Of a stretch of DNA of 64,000 bases, positions 10,466 to 22,805 are shown in pieces. The first letter of the stretch is position 1. Each line of letters starts with the position of its first letter. The notes under the pieces were generated by a model. That model was not told the DNA's origin and did no database searches. It was given only the letters and a program-made list of their open reading frames with translations. Origin of the DNA: Auricularia sp. M13. Taxonomy: Eukaryota > Basidiomycota > Agaricomycetes > Auriculariales > Auriculariaceae. The stretch is taken from assembly GCA_037042915.1 (NCBI GenBank), contig CM073196.1:1922001-1986000 (forward strand), given 5' to 3'. A program made the translations under genes and the position numbers.

Positions 10466-13062
10466 TTACTGCCAGGACTCGAGGGCCTTCTGAGCCGCGG
10501 CGCGCAAAATCGTAGACTTCTCGTCCTCAACATTTGTAACTGTGCCAGTTGCGACGCTTTGCAATGCTGCAACTATGGGTCCCTTCATTCTGAGGACCTG
10601 CACGTCCTCTCCGCCACCCGGTGATGTTGGATGGCGTTTCTTGCCAGCTGCGCCGAACAGGGAGCAAACATTCGCACGTAGCTCGGGAGGGAACTTGCCG
10701 TCTTCGTTGTTGATGATGATCTGAAGCATGTCTAACGCGTTTCCGTCGGCGAAATGGGCGAAGTTAAACTTGTGCTCGTTGTCGACGGCGAGGGATGTGT
10801 GTCGGCCAATGAAGTGGTCAAGGCGTGCAAAACATATGTCGCTACCGAGATTTTAGAACACTCGTGCGACCCAGTAAACCGCGACTCACCTCCCGAGGAG
10901 TGATGCGCAAGGAGCGTCATAGCCAAGACAGCTTCGTTGAGGAGAATGGGAAACTTGCGGCTGCGACAGAGCAGAGCCGCCAGCGAGCTAGCTGCGTCGA
11001 AGGTAGTCACAGTATCGATGGCCTGCCGCCTACGGCGGCCAACGCTCGCATCGCCTTCTGCGGTGTACAGTGTCTTGATTATCGTGGCAAGTACGCGAGT
11101 CCCCTCGCTCTTGATGGATATGTTGTCCGACCGGGTCACCAGTGCAAGAATAAGCTCCATTCCAGACGCAGGCGCGGGCTGTGAGGGATCTGCATCTTTG
11201 GGCAGGTCCGGTACAACCAAGCGCAAGGCGTTATCCACTAACAGAAGGTTAGCTATGAAGTATGCCTAGAAAACAACTCACAGTTCGTAGATAGATGTTT
11301 AGCTACACCAATAGCCGACATTTGAACAACTTCTGCGAAATCGCCTTCGCGTGTCCATATGCGGGATGCTGCCAGGGCCTCTATGACGCCTGCATCTCCG
11401 AGGGCAATACGTGTTCGTTGAGCATGCGACACATTTTTCAGCAGGCCCAAAACAGCATGCTTGATCTTGAGATCCGTCTTGGGTGTCAGAAATGGCAGAA
11501 CCTTTGCGGCAATGCTAATAGGTGGCTGCGCCAGGGAGTCACATATAGATTCTACGCCTTCATTAGGTAATTTGAACCCAAGATATGAAGTAACATACCC
11601 CGGCGAGCAAGATTGCCCAGCGAAAGGGTCGCACAGATCGTGAGGTCGTCCCGGGACCAGCCATCAGTTCCGTCCACATGCTGTTGTATCCAGTCGACCA
11701 TCTTCGATACAAACCATCCGTGAGGTTCGCGTCCTTCGGCGGTCTCCTGCCACATGGCATCGATATTCTGCTCATCGCCGGCCGCTGCAACAATGGTCTT
11801 GATAACTGCAGCTTTGCAAAGATCGAACGTTTTTTCGTGTTGTTTGGAGGATGAATCCGATGCCCAGACTGAAGGGTAGTTACCATCCTGAATGAAGTCG
11901 ACGAGATGGCGCAAGTACGCGCTTTCCGAAGTCGATAAGGCGCTCGAACCAATCGCACCCAAGACGGAGGGTACGTCGAGCGAGAGGGCCTCCAAAAGGC
12001 CACAACAAAGATCCAAGACATCGACGTCGGCCTCTATGAGCGAGTGCCGCGAACTGACTTTGTCCAGTGCTTCCAGCGAGGGTAGTGGATAGGGTGGTGT
12101 GAATGCACGAACCGAACCGATGATGTATGGTAAACATTCAAGGGAAAAGGATTTCTTGGTGTCTGGTATGCATCAGAATGGTCTAAAGGCCATAGATAGC
12201 ACCGCACCTTGCTCTGTAAATTCCGAGATAAAGCGAGACGCCCAGTTTGCTATTCCCGACCTCCACTTCCATCGCTCCTCGAAGGAAGGGATTTCGTCAG
12301 CCGGCGTTTTCTCCAGGTCTCTGGCCCAGTCCAGTGGTCTGTAGAGAATGCAGACAAGAGCAAGGCCGACCGTCGGTGCGCCGTCGTTAATAAGACTGCT
12401 CCGTACCGGGTCTGCTATGATTTCAGCAGAGCGCCCAACTGATCACCCATGGCACGCACCAAAGCCGAGGGACGCGTTGAGTAGCAGGCCGATAGCGGTG
12501 CGCAGAACCTGCAAGTCGGCAACAGACACGACCGCACTGTAGGTCTGATCATCGTACGGCAGACGATGCGAATATGACTTGAGTAAGGCAACGACAGCCT
12601 GCGGGACACCGCTGTCAAGGAGAGTCTGACGATTGCCGTCTGAAGGGTCGCCAGTGAGCACAGCAAACGCGAAAGCTGTATGCCATGCCTGCGCACCATG
12701 ATCCATGCATAGATTAGCACCAATGCGGAGCAGTTCATATACGGCCGCCAAAGCCTCTGACGAACGCGGAAGACCGTCCATCTTGGAGTACGCAAGGCCA
12801 AGAAGCCCGACCAGCGCGCTGGGCAGCTCAGTCTTTCCCAGCGCCGTGTGATAATCTAGGCATCGTCGTCAGGACGGTTTGACAGGACGTGAGCGGCAAC
12901 GCGCCTGCGGGGCCCTTGGTTCGCAGGTTGTCTGCCACAAGGCGGGCATTTAAGCTGCACCTCCGTCCATAATACACCGTTATCGGCATCGGATGCGAGC
13001 TTCCCAGCTGCACCAACGACTTCTGTCGCGGGCGCTAGCGGGTCTATCGTTGGTGAGGACAT
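10466..13062 (-). CDS. Armadillo-repeat protein, Rap1-GDS1 (SmgGDS)-like
   Basis: Alpha-helical repeat protein resembling SmgGDS, an atypical nucleotide-exchange/chaperone factor for small GTPases. The start is taken at MSSPTIDPLAPATEVV (13062). Armadillo-like helices are visible in DVLDLCCGLLEALSLDVPSV, AVIKTIVAAAGDEQNIDAMW, LTICATLSLGNLARRG, VLGLLKNVSHAQRTRIALGD, GMELILALVTRSDNISIKSE and NEAVLAMTLLAHHSSGG. The protein ends ILRAAAQKALESWQ. LGNLAR plus GLLKNVSH are the repeat signatures that suggest SmgGDS. There is no catalytic motif, so the assignment rests on repeats alone; another armadillo family is possible. Several short introns are present. Confidence 0.65.
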
Positions 13063-13221
13063 GGTGTGCAACCAAAGTTGGTTCTGCTTCCGACGCGGAT
13101 TACGCGCGGCGCGGTAGGTAAATCCTTGACACTGCAGATCCTCACGGCCGCAAGCTGGGGCACAGAGCAAATCATACGCTGATGTCTTGGATCGCGGTAA
13201 CTAGCTATACGACCATAGTCC

Positions 13222-14574
<1,353 letters not shown>

Positions 14575-14791
14575 GACTTCAGTGAATGAGAGCAAGGAGA
14601 AGTTTGCGTTGCTCTCCTTATGAGATAGGGACGAGGACAAGCTGCGGCCCGAAACGCGAAAATGACGGAAGAGGACGCCGCAGTTCCGGGTCGCCGTGGG
14701 CAGCAATCGTGGCTGGAGGCAATTGGCACTGCGGTTTATATTCCCCATTCGTCGAATACACGCGCAACCACTCTCAGCGTCGGACGAGCTA

Positions 14792-16605
14792 TCATACTGG
14801 AACAGCGACAATTGTCGACGCGAATGCCGGGTTGCGATGGACTTCCAGTAACTTCCAGCCGGTGCTTTGAAGCAGAGAGTGGAAATGAAGGAGAGTTCTC
14901 TCTTGCCCATTGACACAGCCAAGCATCTGCAAGGCTTGAGACGCATAGCGCATGGCAACAGGGCACTCACAGTAAGATCCATCAGGTATTTGTGCAGGTT
15001 GACAAAGCCCAAGTTGGGGAGCAGGGGCTGCGGGCCGACTTCTCCTTCCGCACCAGGAATCGCCTGCACAACTTCATCCTTGTCCATTCTGCAGGCATAT
15101 GGCAGTATCTCGTCAATGACCAAGAGTTTGGTGTGCGGTCCAGCCGCTTGTCTCAGCTTTTGCAATATTTTGCGGCAGTAAGAGTCTGCCCAGTCGTGCA
15201 AAATGTAGCGGATGAGGAATACGGCAGGGGCGGGATCTCTCTGAGGCTGGTCCTGGAAGAAGTCATGAGCTGAAAGGGAATCAGGTCTTGTCTTTAGCTG
15301 ATATTATCATTCGTCGTACGCTGCAGCACGGCCTGTCCAGAAGCAACTGCGCCAGGCAAACTCCTCTGCCAGAGCTATGCATGGAGTTAATAGGGTAGCC
15401 ACGGTGAAAACACATTGTATGCATACCTTTTGCGCGTCTTCGATCGTCTTCTCTCTGTCTTGGAGCACAATTTTGAGTTCAGGGAATGTCTCCGCAAGGG
15501 CTAGAGAAACAGATCCAACGCCTCCGCCAACATCGACTACTGTCGACCCAGGCGCCAAACTCTTCCAGTCAAATCCTGCGATCTGATAAGACATTGGTGT
15601 TGTGGGGATGATATCTGCCCTACCTTGCAGAATAGACGTAACGTCCCACATTTGACGGTTGCTCATGGCCATTCCGAACCGTGTCAGCCTCATGCGCTGC
15701 TCCGGCAGCTCGAGCCAAGACCAGTAGTCCAGCTTCGTGTTGAACGCGATATTGACCGCAGTCTTATCCAGATCGTCTGAAAACGCGGTCTCAGGATCGG
15801 TGAGCGTTTCCGTCAAGTATGCGGAGGCCTTGAAATGTTGGTCGGCAGCACCCATCAACATGGCGACCATGGGGTTCATGTCGGGGTGAATTTCGCCAGG
15901 TCTAATCGAGGTAAGCCTCAAGGTATCTCACAAGATGAAATCGCATGGACCACGTACTGCGCTCGCAGGGTTGCAACAGAGAGTCCGGTGTCCAACAGGG
16001 AGGAGATACGGTTATTGATGAACACGTCGGGAGCCACTTCGCGGAAGATGTGGCGCGTAGCAAGCAGTCTCAACATACGAGCTACACACGGACCGTCAAT
16101 TCTCATGGCGTTATGGGATAATGGATGCGGTGTACCCAGTTTCGCAGGAGCAACAGTTGTTCCTGCTGCAATTTCGTTGACGTGCACTCCCTGGTATACA
16201 GGTTATAACGCGTCGCAGTACAGACACACGAGAAAAGTACCTTTCCTCCAGCCTCGCGCAGAACTTCAGCAACGTTCGCTGTAGTCGCCACACGGATGGC
16301 GGAAGTGACTTGGAACTAAATTTCTCGATGAGTGTTGAACACAGCAAAAACACTCGACTCACACCAGCATTCGTGTTGTACAACGTCCTAGTCGGATTCC
16401 AGGCGGTCACGAGCAACTGCTCAGCGGCGGCAGCGAGGGGTCCGATCGCAGTAGCAACACCAAGGTCGCTGCGGATGGCTTCGGAGTCCTTGGTGAACGG
16501 CTCGTCAAGCGACGGGAATGTCACGCCCTTCTCCTCGCATATCGCGTCGATCTTAAGCGCAGATTCAAGAGCCAGACGCGCGAGTGCAACGAGCTGCTTC
16601 GCCAT
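14792..16605 (-). CDS. Fungal SAM-dependent O-methyltransferase 1 (COMT-like, upstream member of a tandem pair by sequence order)
   Basis: Class I O-methyltransferase of the plant COMT-like fold, common in basidiomycete secondary metabolism. The start MAKQLVALARLALESA (16605) is preferred over an ATG nine codons upstream, because the paralogue starts at the same point. A helical/winged-helix N-part (RVATTANVAEVLREAGGKGV) precedes the SAM loop VVDVGGGVGSVSLALAETFP. The catalytic His lies in [11 protein letters not shown], and [13 protein letters not shown] follows. The end is VHRNPAFASTIVAVPV. A canonical 44-base intron sits between YLMDLT and MLGCVNGQERT. The substrate is unknown. It lies between its paralogue and an aldo-keto reductase, all on the minus strand. 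Confidence 0.88.
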
Positions 16606-17037
16606 AGCTGCGGACAGCGCAAACTCGCCCACAGACCCATAGTAGCATTATAAGGCGCGCGCCCCCCGGTAGGCCGGTAGCAACTTCCTTCCCTGGAGGA
16701 AATACATTCAGGCAACTCGCCGTGTTCGGTCATTCGGAACAGAGATCAGAGGCCTTGAGAGGTGTTCGCGCCCGAAGTGTTGGATGTCGGCGAACGCTAA
16801 AGGGTTCTGCAGCAATCGCGATTCGTCCGAAAGGCGGGTCTTCATCCACAGCAACACGTGAGCAAGATGCAGAGCAAACTTCTGGTTACACCGCGAGAGT
16901 GGTTTGGAATGCCCCTTAAAGGCAGAATTTCTCAGGCCGGCATCTTCGAATTCGAGCTCGTCGATTTCAGCGTTCACCAGAGGTCTACATGCCACGACCC
17001 GACAGACCAAATGCAACCATTAACGTGGACTACCCGG
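16606..17037. other. Intergenic gap between the tandem O-methyltransferases
   Basis: About 430 bases upstream of O-methyltransferase 1 and downstream of O-methyltransferase 2. I see no coding family, RNA or repeat; it should hold the 3' end of one gene and the promoter of the other. Confidence 0.6.
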
Positions 17038-18902
17038 TCAAGCCGGGATAGCCACTATCTGGGAGGCAAAGGCGGAAGAGCGATGCACTCGCTGCATCTT
17101 CCAGCCGGCAGCCCGAAGCAACGCGTCAAACTGGTGCAGCGTTCGCTCTTGGCCGTTCAAGCCGGTGAGCATCTGTACCAACAGCATCAGCCTCACGGTC
17201 CGTGCTTCAGGATGCGTATTGTTACGTGCCATGAGATCGCTGAGATACCTGTACACGTTCACGACGCCTAGGTTCGGGAGGAGCGGCACTGGGCCGACGT
17301 CGCCCTGCGCTCCAGGAATGGACTGGAAAAGCTCGTCTTGGTCCATACGGCAGGCATAGGGCAGAATCTCTTCCACAATGACCAGTGTCGTCTGGGGTCC
17401 GGCAGCAGCCCGTAAAGTCCGCAGGATCTTGAGGCAGTAGCTATCGGCCCAGTCGTGGAGGATATATCGTAGAAGGAAGACGGCTGGTGTCGTAGGTTGC
17501 TCCTGGAAAAAGTCGTGCGCTGGAGTTGGTGAGCCCTTTGCACGCTGTTCTGCCATACCACACAGACCTTGAAACTTGACTTGACCTGTTGCTAGAGCAC
17601 TTGGCAGTCTGCGTTGCCAGAACTTTGAGAGAGAGACGCATCAGCCACGATTCCGTCACAGGATAGAAACACTGTTACCTCCGGCCCATCTGCAATGGTC
17701 TTCGCTCTGTCTTGCACTATAAACCGCAAATGAGGAAATGCCGCTGCCAGGACAAGCGAGACCGCTCCGACGCCTCCGCCAACGTCAATAACGGTCGACA
17801 ATTCTGGCAAGCCCTTCCAGTCAAAACCTGAATACAATGTCGAGATTCAGAGAAGTTTATCACAGGGAAAGACTCAAGTAAACAGAACTAACCCCTCAGC
17901 ACGAAACTCTCGTCCGACATTTGTTTTGCACCATGCATAGCCATGCCGAAGCGCAGAAGACGCGCGCGCTGCTCCGGGAGCTCGAGCCACGTCCAATAGT
18001 CCACGTCTGTGTTGAACGCAAGGTTCATCGCGGTCTTGTTGGTTTGGTCAGATTTGGCCATCGCTGGGTCAAGAAGAGCCTCAGCCAGATAAGCAGAGCC
18101 TTTGAAGTACTCGTCCATGTTGGTCATGACCAGTGCCACAGTACCGTTCGTGTCAGCGTGCATGTTGTCGGGACTGGCGGACACGATGAGGCTTCATTGC
18201 GGGCACTTGGGATGATGGACATACTCGGCCCTAAGTGCTTTGACTGACTTGCCCGTGTCTAGAACCGACGAAATGCGGTTGTTGACGAAGACGTCAGGAG
18301 AGACCTCTCGGAAGATGTGGTTTGTAGCAAGGAGGCGAAGTATTCTGCCTGCAGACAAGTTAGTTCTGCATTGAAATGTATTGAATGCGGACCCACCTAA
18401 TTTCTGAGGAGAGGCCGGCGTTCCCGCAGCGATATCCTCGACGTGCGCTCCCTGCACAACTTTGTCAGGAGAACTCGGTGCGGGGGGCAGCCTCGCCTAC
18501 CTTGTCGCCGGCATCACGCAGGAATTCTGCAACATGAGCCATGGTAGCAACACGGAGAGCAGAAGTTGCCTGGAACTTGTACCTGCCGTCAGATACGCGC
18601 GCAGAGCATTGGAATGGCGTATTGCTCACTGCTGCGGTTGTATTGAATAGAGTGCGAGCTGGAGGTAGCACGGTGACCATCAGCTGCTCAGCAGCTGCTG
18701 CGACTGTCGCTATCGTGCCAACGATGGCCGGGTCGCTGCGAATGGCCTCTGTCTCCTGGGAGTACGGCGTGTCCAGCGACGGGAAGGTCGCGTTCCGCTC
18801 CTTGCACACATTGTCGATGCTGCGAATACCCTCGGAAGGATATCGAGCAGCGCAAGCAGGCTCTCGGCCATGGCTGTAGAAGCTGTCGAGTACCGTGCGC
18901 AT
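17038..18902 (-). CDS. Fungal SAM-dependent O-methyltransferase 2 (tandem paralogue; apparent frameshift in exon 1)
   Basis: Close paralogue of the neighbouring O-methyltransferase. It carries the SAM loop [17 protein letters not shown], catalytic [11 protein letters not shown] and [12 protein letters not shown], ending [13 protein letters not shown]. Two oddities stand out. First, [12 protein letters not shown] from the ATG at 18871 aligns with the paralogue's MAKQLVALARLA, but [16 protein letters not shown] follows only after a frame change near 18836 that one missing T would explain. The open alternative is the ATG at 18902, giving an unrelated N-terminus ([12 protein letters not shown]). 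Second, where the paralogue has a GT-AG intron, this gene has an in-frame 57-base segment (17173-17229) that begins GC and ends AG. Its own start is 117 bases from the divergent OTU gene. Confidence 0.83.
17173..17229 (-). other. Candidate GC-AG intron or exonised intron in O-methyltransferase 2
   Basis: These 57 bases lie exactly where paralogue 1 has a GT-AG intron (between the YL.DL and M L.G.NGQERT blocks). They start GCACGT, end GTACAG and contain a branch-like GCTGATG. They are a multiple of three with no stop, so both spliced and retained forms can be translated. Confidence 0.6.
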
Positions 18903-19019
18903 TTCTGAGGGGTTATTTAAGCCTGGCTGTCCGGCGTGCCGGGCGTGGGGTGGACTTCGCGGCTTCGAGGGAGTACATTCAGGCAGTGCCTCATCTCCGA
19001 CTCCATCCTCGACGCTATT

Positions 19020-20067
19020 ATGGGCAGCAAGAAGAACAAGAAGTCTGCATCCCCGCTCCCGCCGCCGGCCCCTCCGCCCGCGCCAGATGCAGGCGGCGAC
19101 GACGACGGGCTTGTGGACGACCTGCTGGCCGAGCTCGACGCGCGCGAGGGCCAGACATCCGTCAAACGCGAGGCGAGCGTCGTCCTGCAGCAGGTCACGA
19201 TGGTGCAGGCGCAGCAGGCGGCCGCAAAGAAGGACAGCAAAGCACGGTTCAAGGCCCGCGAAGTGCGCGATCTGTCTCTGGCCTGGCGCGGACGCTGAGC
19301 AGCTGCAGGCGCGCAAGGCAGCAGCGATGGCCGAGCATTACGCGCCCACAGACCACGCCGCCGAGGCCCGCATCCAGGAGGAGGCCCGGCTCGAGGAGCA
19401 GGTCATGAAGCAGGTCTGCGCCGACTACGGGCTCGAGATGCACGAGGCATGGCTCTCCCCGCTGCCTATGACGCGCTGCGCCCTGACACCGGACCCCAGA
19501 TCAGCCCCGATGGCCACTGTCTGTTCTCTGCCGTCGCCGACCAGCTCGCATTGCTCGGACTCTTGCCCGCCAACGCAGCGACATATGCCACAGCGCGTCT
19601 CGCCGCCGCACAGTATATCTACGACCACAAGGACGATTTCCTGCCGTTCCTGCCCTCCATAGACGGCGAAGACGGCGTAGGCGCAACCACAGGCGGTCTC
19701 ATGACCGACCAGCAGTTCTCCACGTATTGCGCGACCATCCGCGACACTGGCGCTTGGGGCGGCGAGCCCGAAATCCAGGCACTTGCGCGCGCATACAGGG
19801 TCCCCATATTCGTGGTGCAAGCTGCAAAACCGCACATCGTGCTGCATTCGCCTGCGTCTGGGGCAGCTGCAGAGTTTGGCGACCCGGGCGTCGTGCGTAT
19901 CAGTTATCACCGCCGCATGTATGGTCTCGGCGAGGTTCGTCGCCGTTGCACCTTGTACGCAGTGCTCACCGTCCTTACCCTTTCCCCCGCAGCATTACAA
20001 CTCGTTACGGCCTAAAGCAAGCAGAACACAGAGGGCCGTTGACAGCGTCAAGAACGCCTTCACATGA
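19020..20067 (+). CDS. OTU2: OTU-domain deubiquitinase (OTUD6B/Otu2 family)
   Basis: Cysteine protease that removes ubiquitin; yeast Otu2 and human OTUD6B associate with ribosomes. The N-terminal half is charged and helical (MGSKKNKKSASP start; KKDSKARFKARE, LQARKAAAMAEHY, ARIQEEARLEEQVMKQV). The OTU domain starts at ISPDGHCLFSAVADQL, with the catalytic Asp and Cys in DGHC. It continues with QQFSTYCATIRDTGAWGGEP and PIFVVQAAKPHIVL and ends with the catalytic His in YHRRMYGLGEHYNSLRP. Three introns are needed: about 19264-19303 (GT-AG), 19447-19499 (GC-AG) and one joining GLGE to HYNSLRP. The protein ends DSVKNAFT. Confidence 0.9.
19447..19499 (+). other. Probable GC-AG intron in the OTU gene
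   Basis: Removing these 53 bases (GCATGG at the 5' end, ccccag at the 3' end, with a branch-like CTATGAC) joins GLEMHE directly to ISPDGHCLF, the arrangement expected for OTUD6B proteins. No GT donor is available nearby, and read-through shifts the catalytic block out of frame. Confidence 0.65.
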
Positions 20068-20195
20068 TCTTTCCACCATCTTGACTTCAGGTATAGTATC
20101 ACACACGAATCCAGAGTACTTGCGCGCGCTCAAGACAATGTAGCCACCCACCCCACAGTGTACAGTAGAATCAACCCATAATGTCCTAGCATTAA

Positions 20196-22737
20196 TTAAA
20201 ATAGCAAATCCTCGTCGTCCGCTGTCCCCCGCCTGCTCGTATCCGTCATCGGCCGCGGCTCGTCGGCCGCATACGACCCAAACACGCTCTCCAGGTTGGC
20301 ATACGGGTCAGACGACGCGGGCGGTGCGACGGCAGGACTTGTCGGCGACGTTGCTTCTGCCGGACTGTGCGGCGCACCGTTGCTCTCGGTTGCTGTCTCG
20401 GTGGTTCTAGCCGTGGCTTGGTTGTCGGCGTCGGCGGTGGGGGGACGTTCGGTGCTGGGCCTGGTTGATACGGGTCTGGCAGCGAGATGAGGACCCGCCG
20501 CGAGTTCTCGTTCAATGCAGGGCTGTCGGTCAGTGCCTTCCCGCGCGCATTGCGAATGAATGTCTACGGTGCAGTGATGAGTTTGTGTCTGCGGGTCAAT
20601 GTGGGGGATTATACCTCGGGGTTTTTGTGGTATATCGACGCGAGCGTGCCAGTGTGCAGGAGCAGTTGGTCGAGCGCGCCACGCTCCATCCTGTCCGTGT
20701 CTGTCGAGATCGGCGGCTTTTCCGCGAGGACAATCTCGCCCGCCCTTGCTGGCGAGATGGCGAGCAGACGCCAGTACATAAACCCTCTGTCCCTCAAGTC
20801 CGGGTTATCCACCTCCTCGGTTGTCCACTTGAGAACCTTGTAAACCAAATCCTTCGCTTTCTCCGATTTGGGCTTAAAGATGAAGAGCTTCACCGAGGCC
20901 GTCAGTAGCGCAAGCTGCACCTCGGCGGATTCCTCGAGGAAGGAATAGAGAAGGTCGTCGAGCAGCTCCTCGCTGTTCTCGATCCGGAAGGCATACTGCC
21001 CAATGACCCAGATCATAGCAGCCTTGGCCTCGGGTTCGTCCAGCACGTCGATGTTTTCGCACAGCTTCGGCAGGATGCCCTCGTATTTGCCAGGATATCG
21101 CCGGAAGATATCTTTGATGACGATGACGGCTTCCTGCACGACATACGAGACCTTGTTGTCAATAAGGTCCAGCAGCACCTGGATCGCGTGGTCGGCCGCA
21201 GGCTCGACTTTGATGGCGAGCCGGCCAATGGAGCGCACGGCTTTACGGACAAAGTCGATGTCAACCTCCGTGGCATACCTACGGCGTCTATGAGCGAGTT
21301 CACGGGAATCGATACCAAAGCTAGACTTACTCTTGCAATTCTGCAAGGACCTCCTTTGCGTTCTCTTCTCGTGCGAGTCGGTACATAATCTCAAGCTTGG
21401 CCAGCTTGACGTAGATTGGGTCGTTGTACTTGCAGAAGAAGACTTTCACGTCGTTCCGCAAGACCGTTGGCCGCCGTTGTATAATAAGGAGGATGTTGCG
21501 GAGCGCGACATACTGCACTTCTGGTCCGGAAGACAGCAGTGTGACTGAAGCGCCGTCAGCAGACCTCAGTATTTGCGTTGCGTAACGCACCCAACGGAGG
21601 ACCCATCTTCCGACACAGAAACTCAATGACCTTCTTGTTATCCATGTAATTCATGAGATAAAGCAGGACCTTGATCGACGTTAATACAACCGCAGAGTTT
21701 GCATGTTGCAGCCGGATGACAATGCGGTCGGCCAACTGCTCGGCCTCCTGATAGGTCTGTGGCACAAAGGACAGCAGCGAGTCTAAGATATAGATTTGAC
21801 CCCATCTGCGTCGCGTTAACAATTCTGGTTGGCAATGATGCAACAGGTCGTATATCACGCACTCTGAACATTCACCCATGGCCATGACGAGCTTGTTGGC
21901 GACGGTTATGTTCAGCTTTAAACTGATCTTGTCACTCCGCTCAGAGATCTCCATAAGCGAGGCAACCGCGTTGGAGACAACAGTGGAATTGACGTCCGCG
22001 AGCAGGTCGCGCAGCATGTCGATGAACCCCTCGCGTTCCACCAGCAGCGCGTCGTGGAAGAAGAGTTTCGCGACGCATATCGCGGCCGTCTTGCGTACGT
22101 AAGGGTCCTTGTCCCGAAGTGAAGCGCGCAGAGGGTCGATGAGAGATTCCAAGACGCGAGGGAGGGAATGTAGGACATGGTGCGGATGGCGAGTGCGCGA
22201 ATCAGTGGATTCCGGTCGTGGCAGTCCTATGGAGTATGTCTGAGCAAGCATGGACGGCGCATGCTTTCCCCGCACCTCGAGGAAGCTCGGAATGACATAT
22301 TCGACCTGGTTTGGTCGTGATCGGCCGTAGCTGACGAGGAAGAGGTAGACCACTGCAGCACGGTCAGCGCAGGCAGCGACAGCCATAGACAGCTACGAGC
22401 GCACTCTTCTTGATCTCCAGCGAAGGAGTCGCGAGGCATTGCACGACGTCTGGGAACAGCGGCGACACTGCAGGCAGCATGCTGATCAGCAATGGCCGGA
22501 CGTCCGGGCGACCGGTGCGCACTGTCGTTGCCCATGGTGATGTTGGCCACTATCTTCTTGAGCGCCGTCTTGCGCTTGACGAATTTCTTGTCTTTGGCCT
22601 CAGCCTCCTGCAGCTCCTTGCGGAACTCCTGCACGCGCAGCCGAGCTGAGCCCCCAGCATTTATGGGCGGCACGCCAGGCACTGACCTCGATCTTTCCGC
22701 GCTGGAAGAACTTGGCATCCTGGCCAGCAGTGCTCAT
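20196..22737 (-). CDS. APL2: AP-1 complex beta subunit (beta-adaptin; apparent one-base frame break)
   Basis: Large subunit of the clathrin adaptor at the trans-Golgi and endosomes. The start [17 protein letters not shown] (22737) is spliced to [20 protein letters not shown]. Then [51 protein letters not shown] and [20 protein letters not shown] form the conserved alpha-solenoid trunk. Later trunk blocks include [20 protein letters not shown] and [21 protein letters not shown] Pro/Ser/Thr hinge ends DDEDLLF; no C-terminal ear domain is visible. Near 22160-22166 the frame breaks: TMSYIP should continue [20 protein letters not shown], which lies in another frame and needs one extra C. Its 5' end is 68 bases from RMP1. 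Confidence 0.9.
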
Positions 22738-22805
22738 ACTCGCAGGACAACGGAACGGCCGAGGTGAACGCGGGGAAACGAACGAGCCTTATTTGGCCGC
22801 GCATC

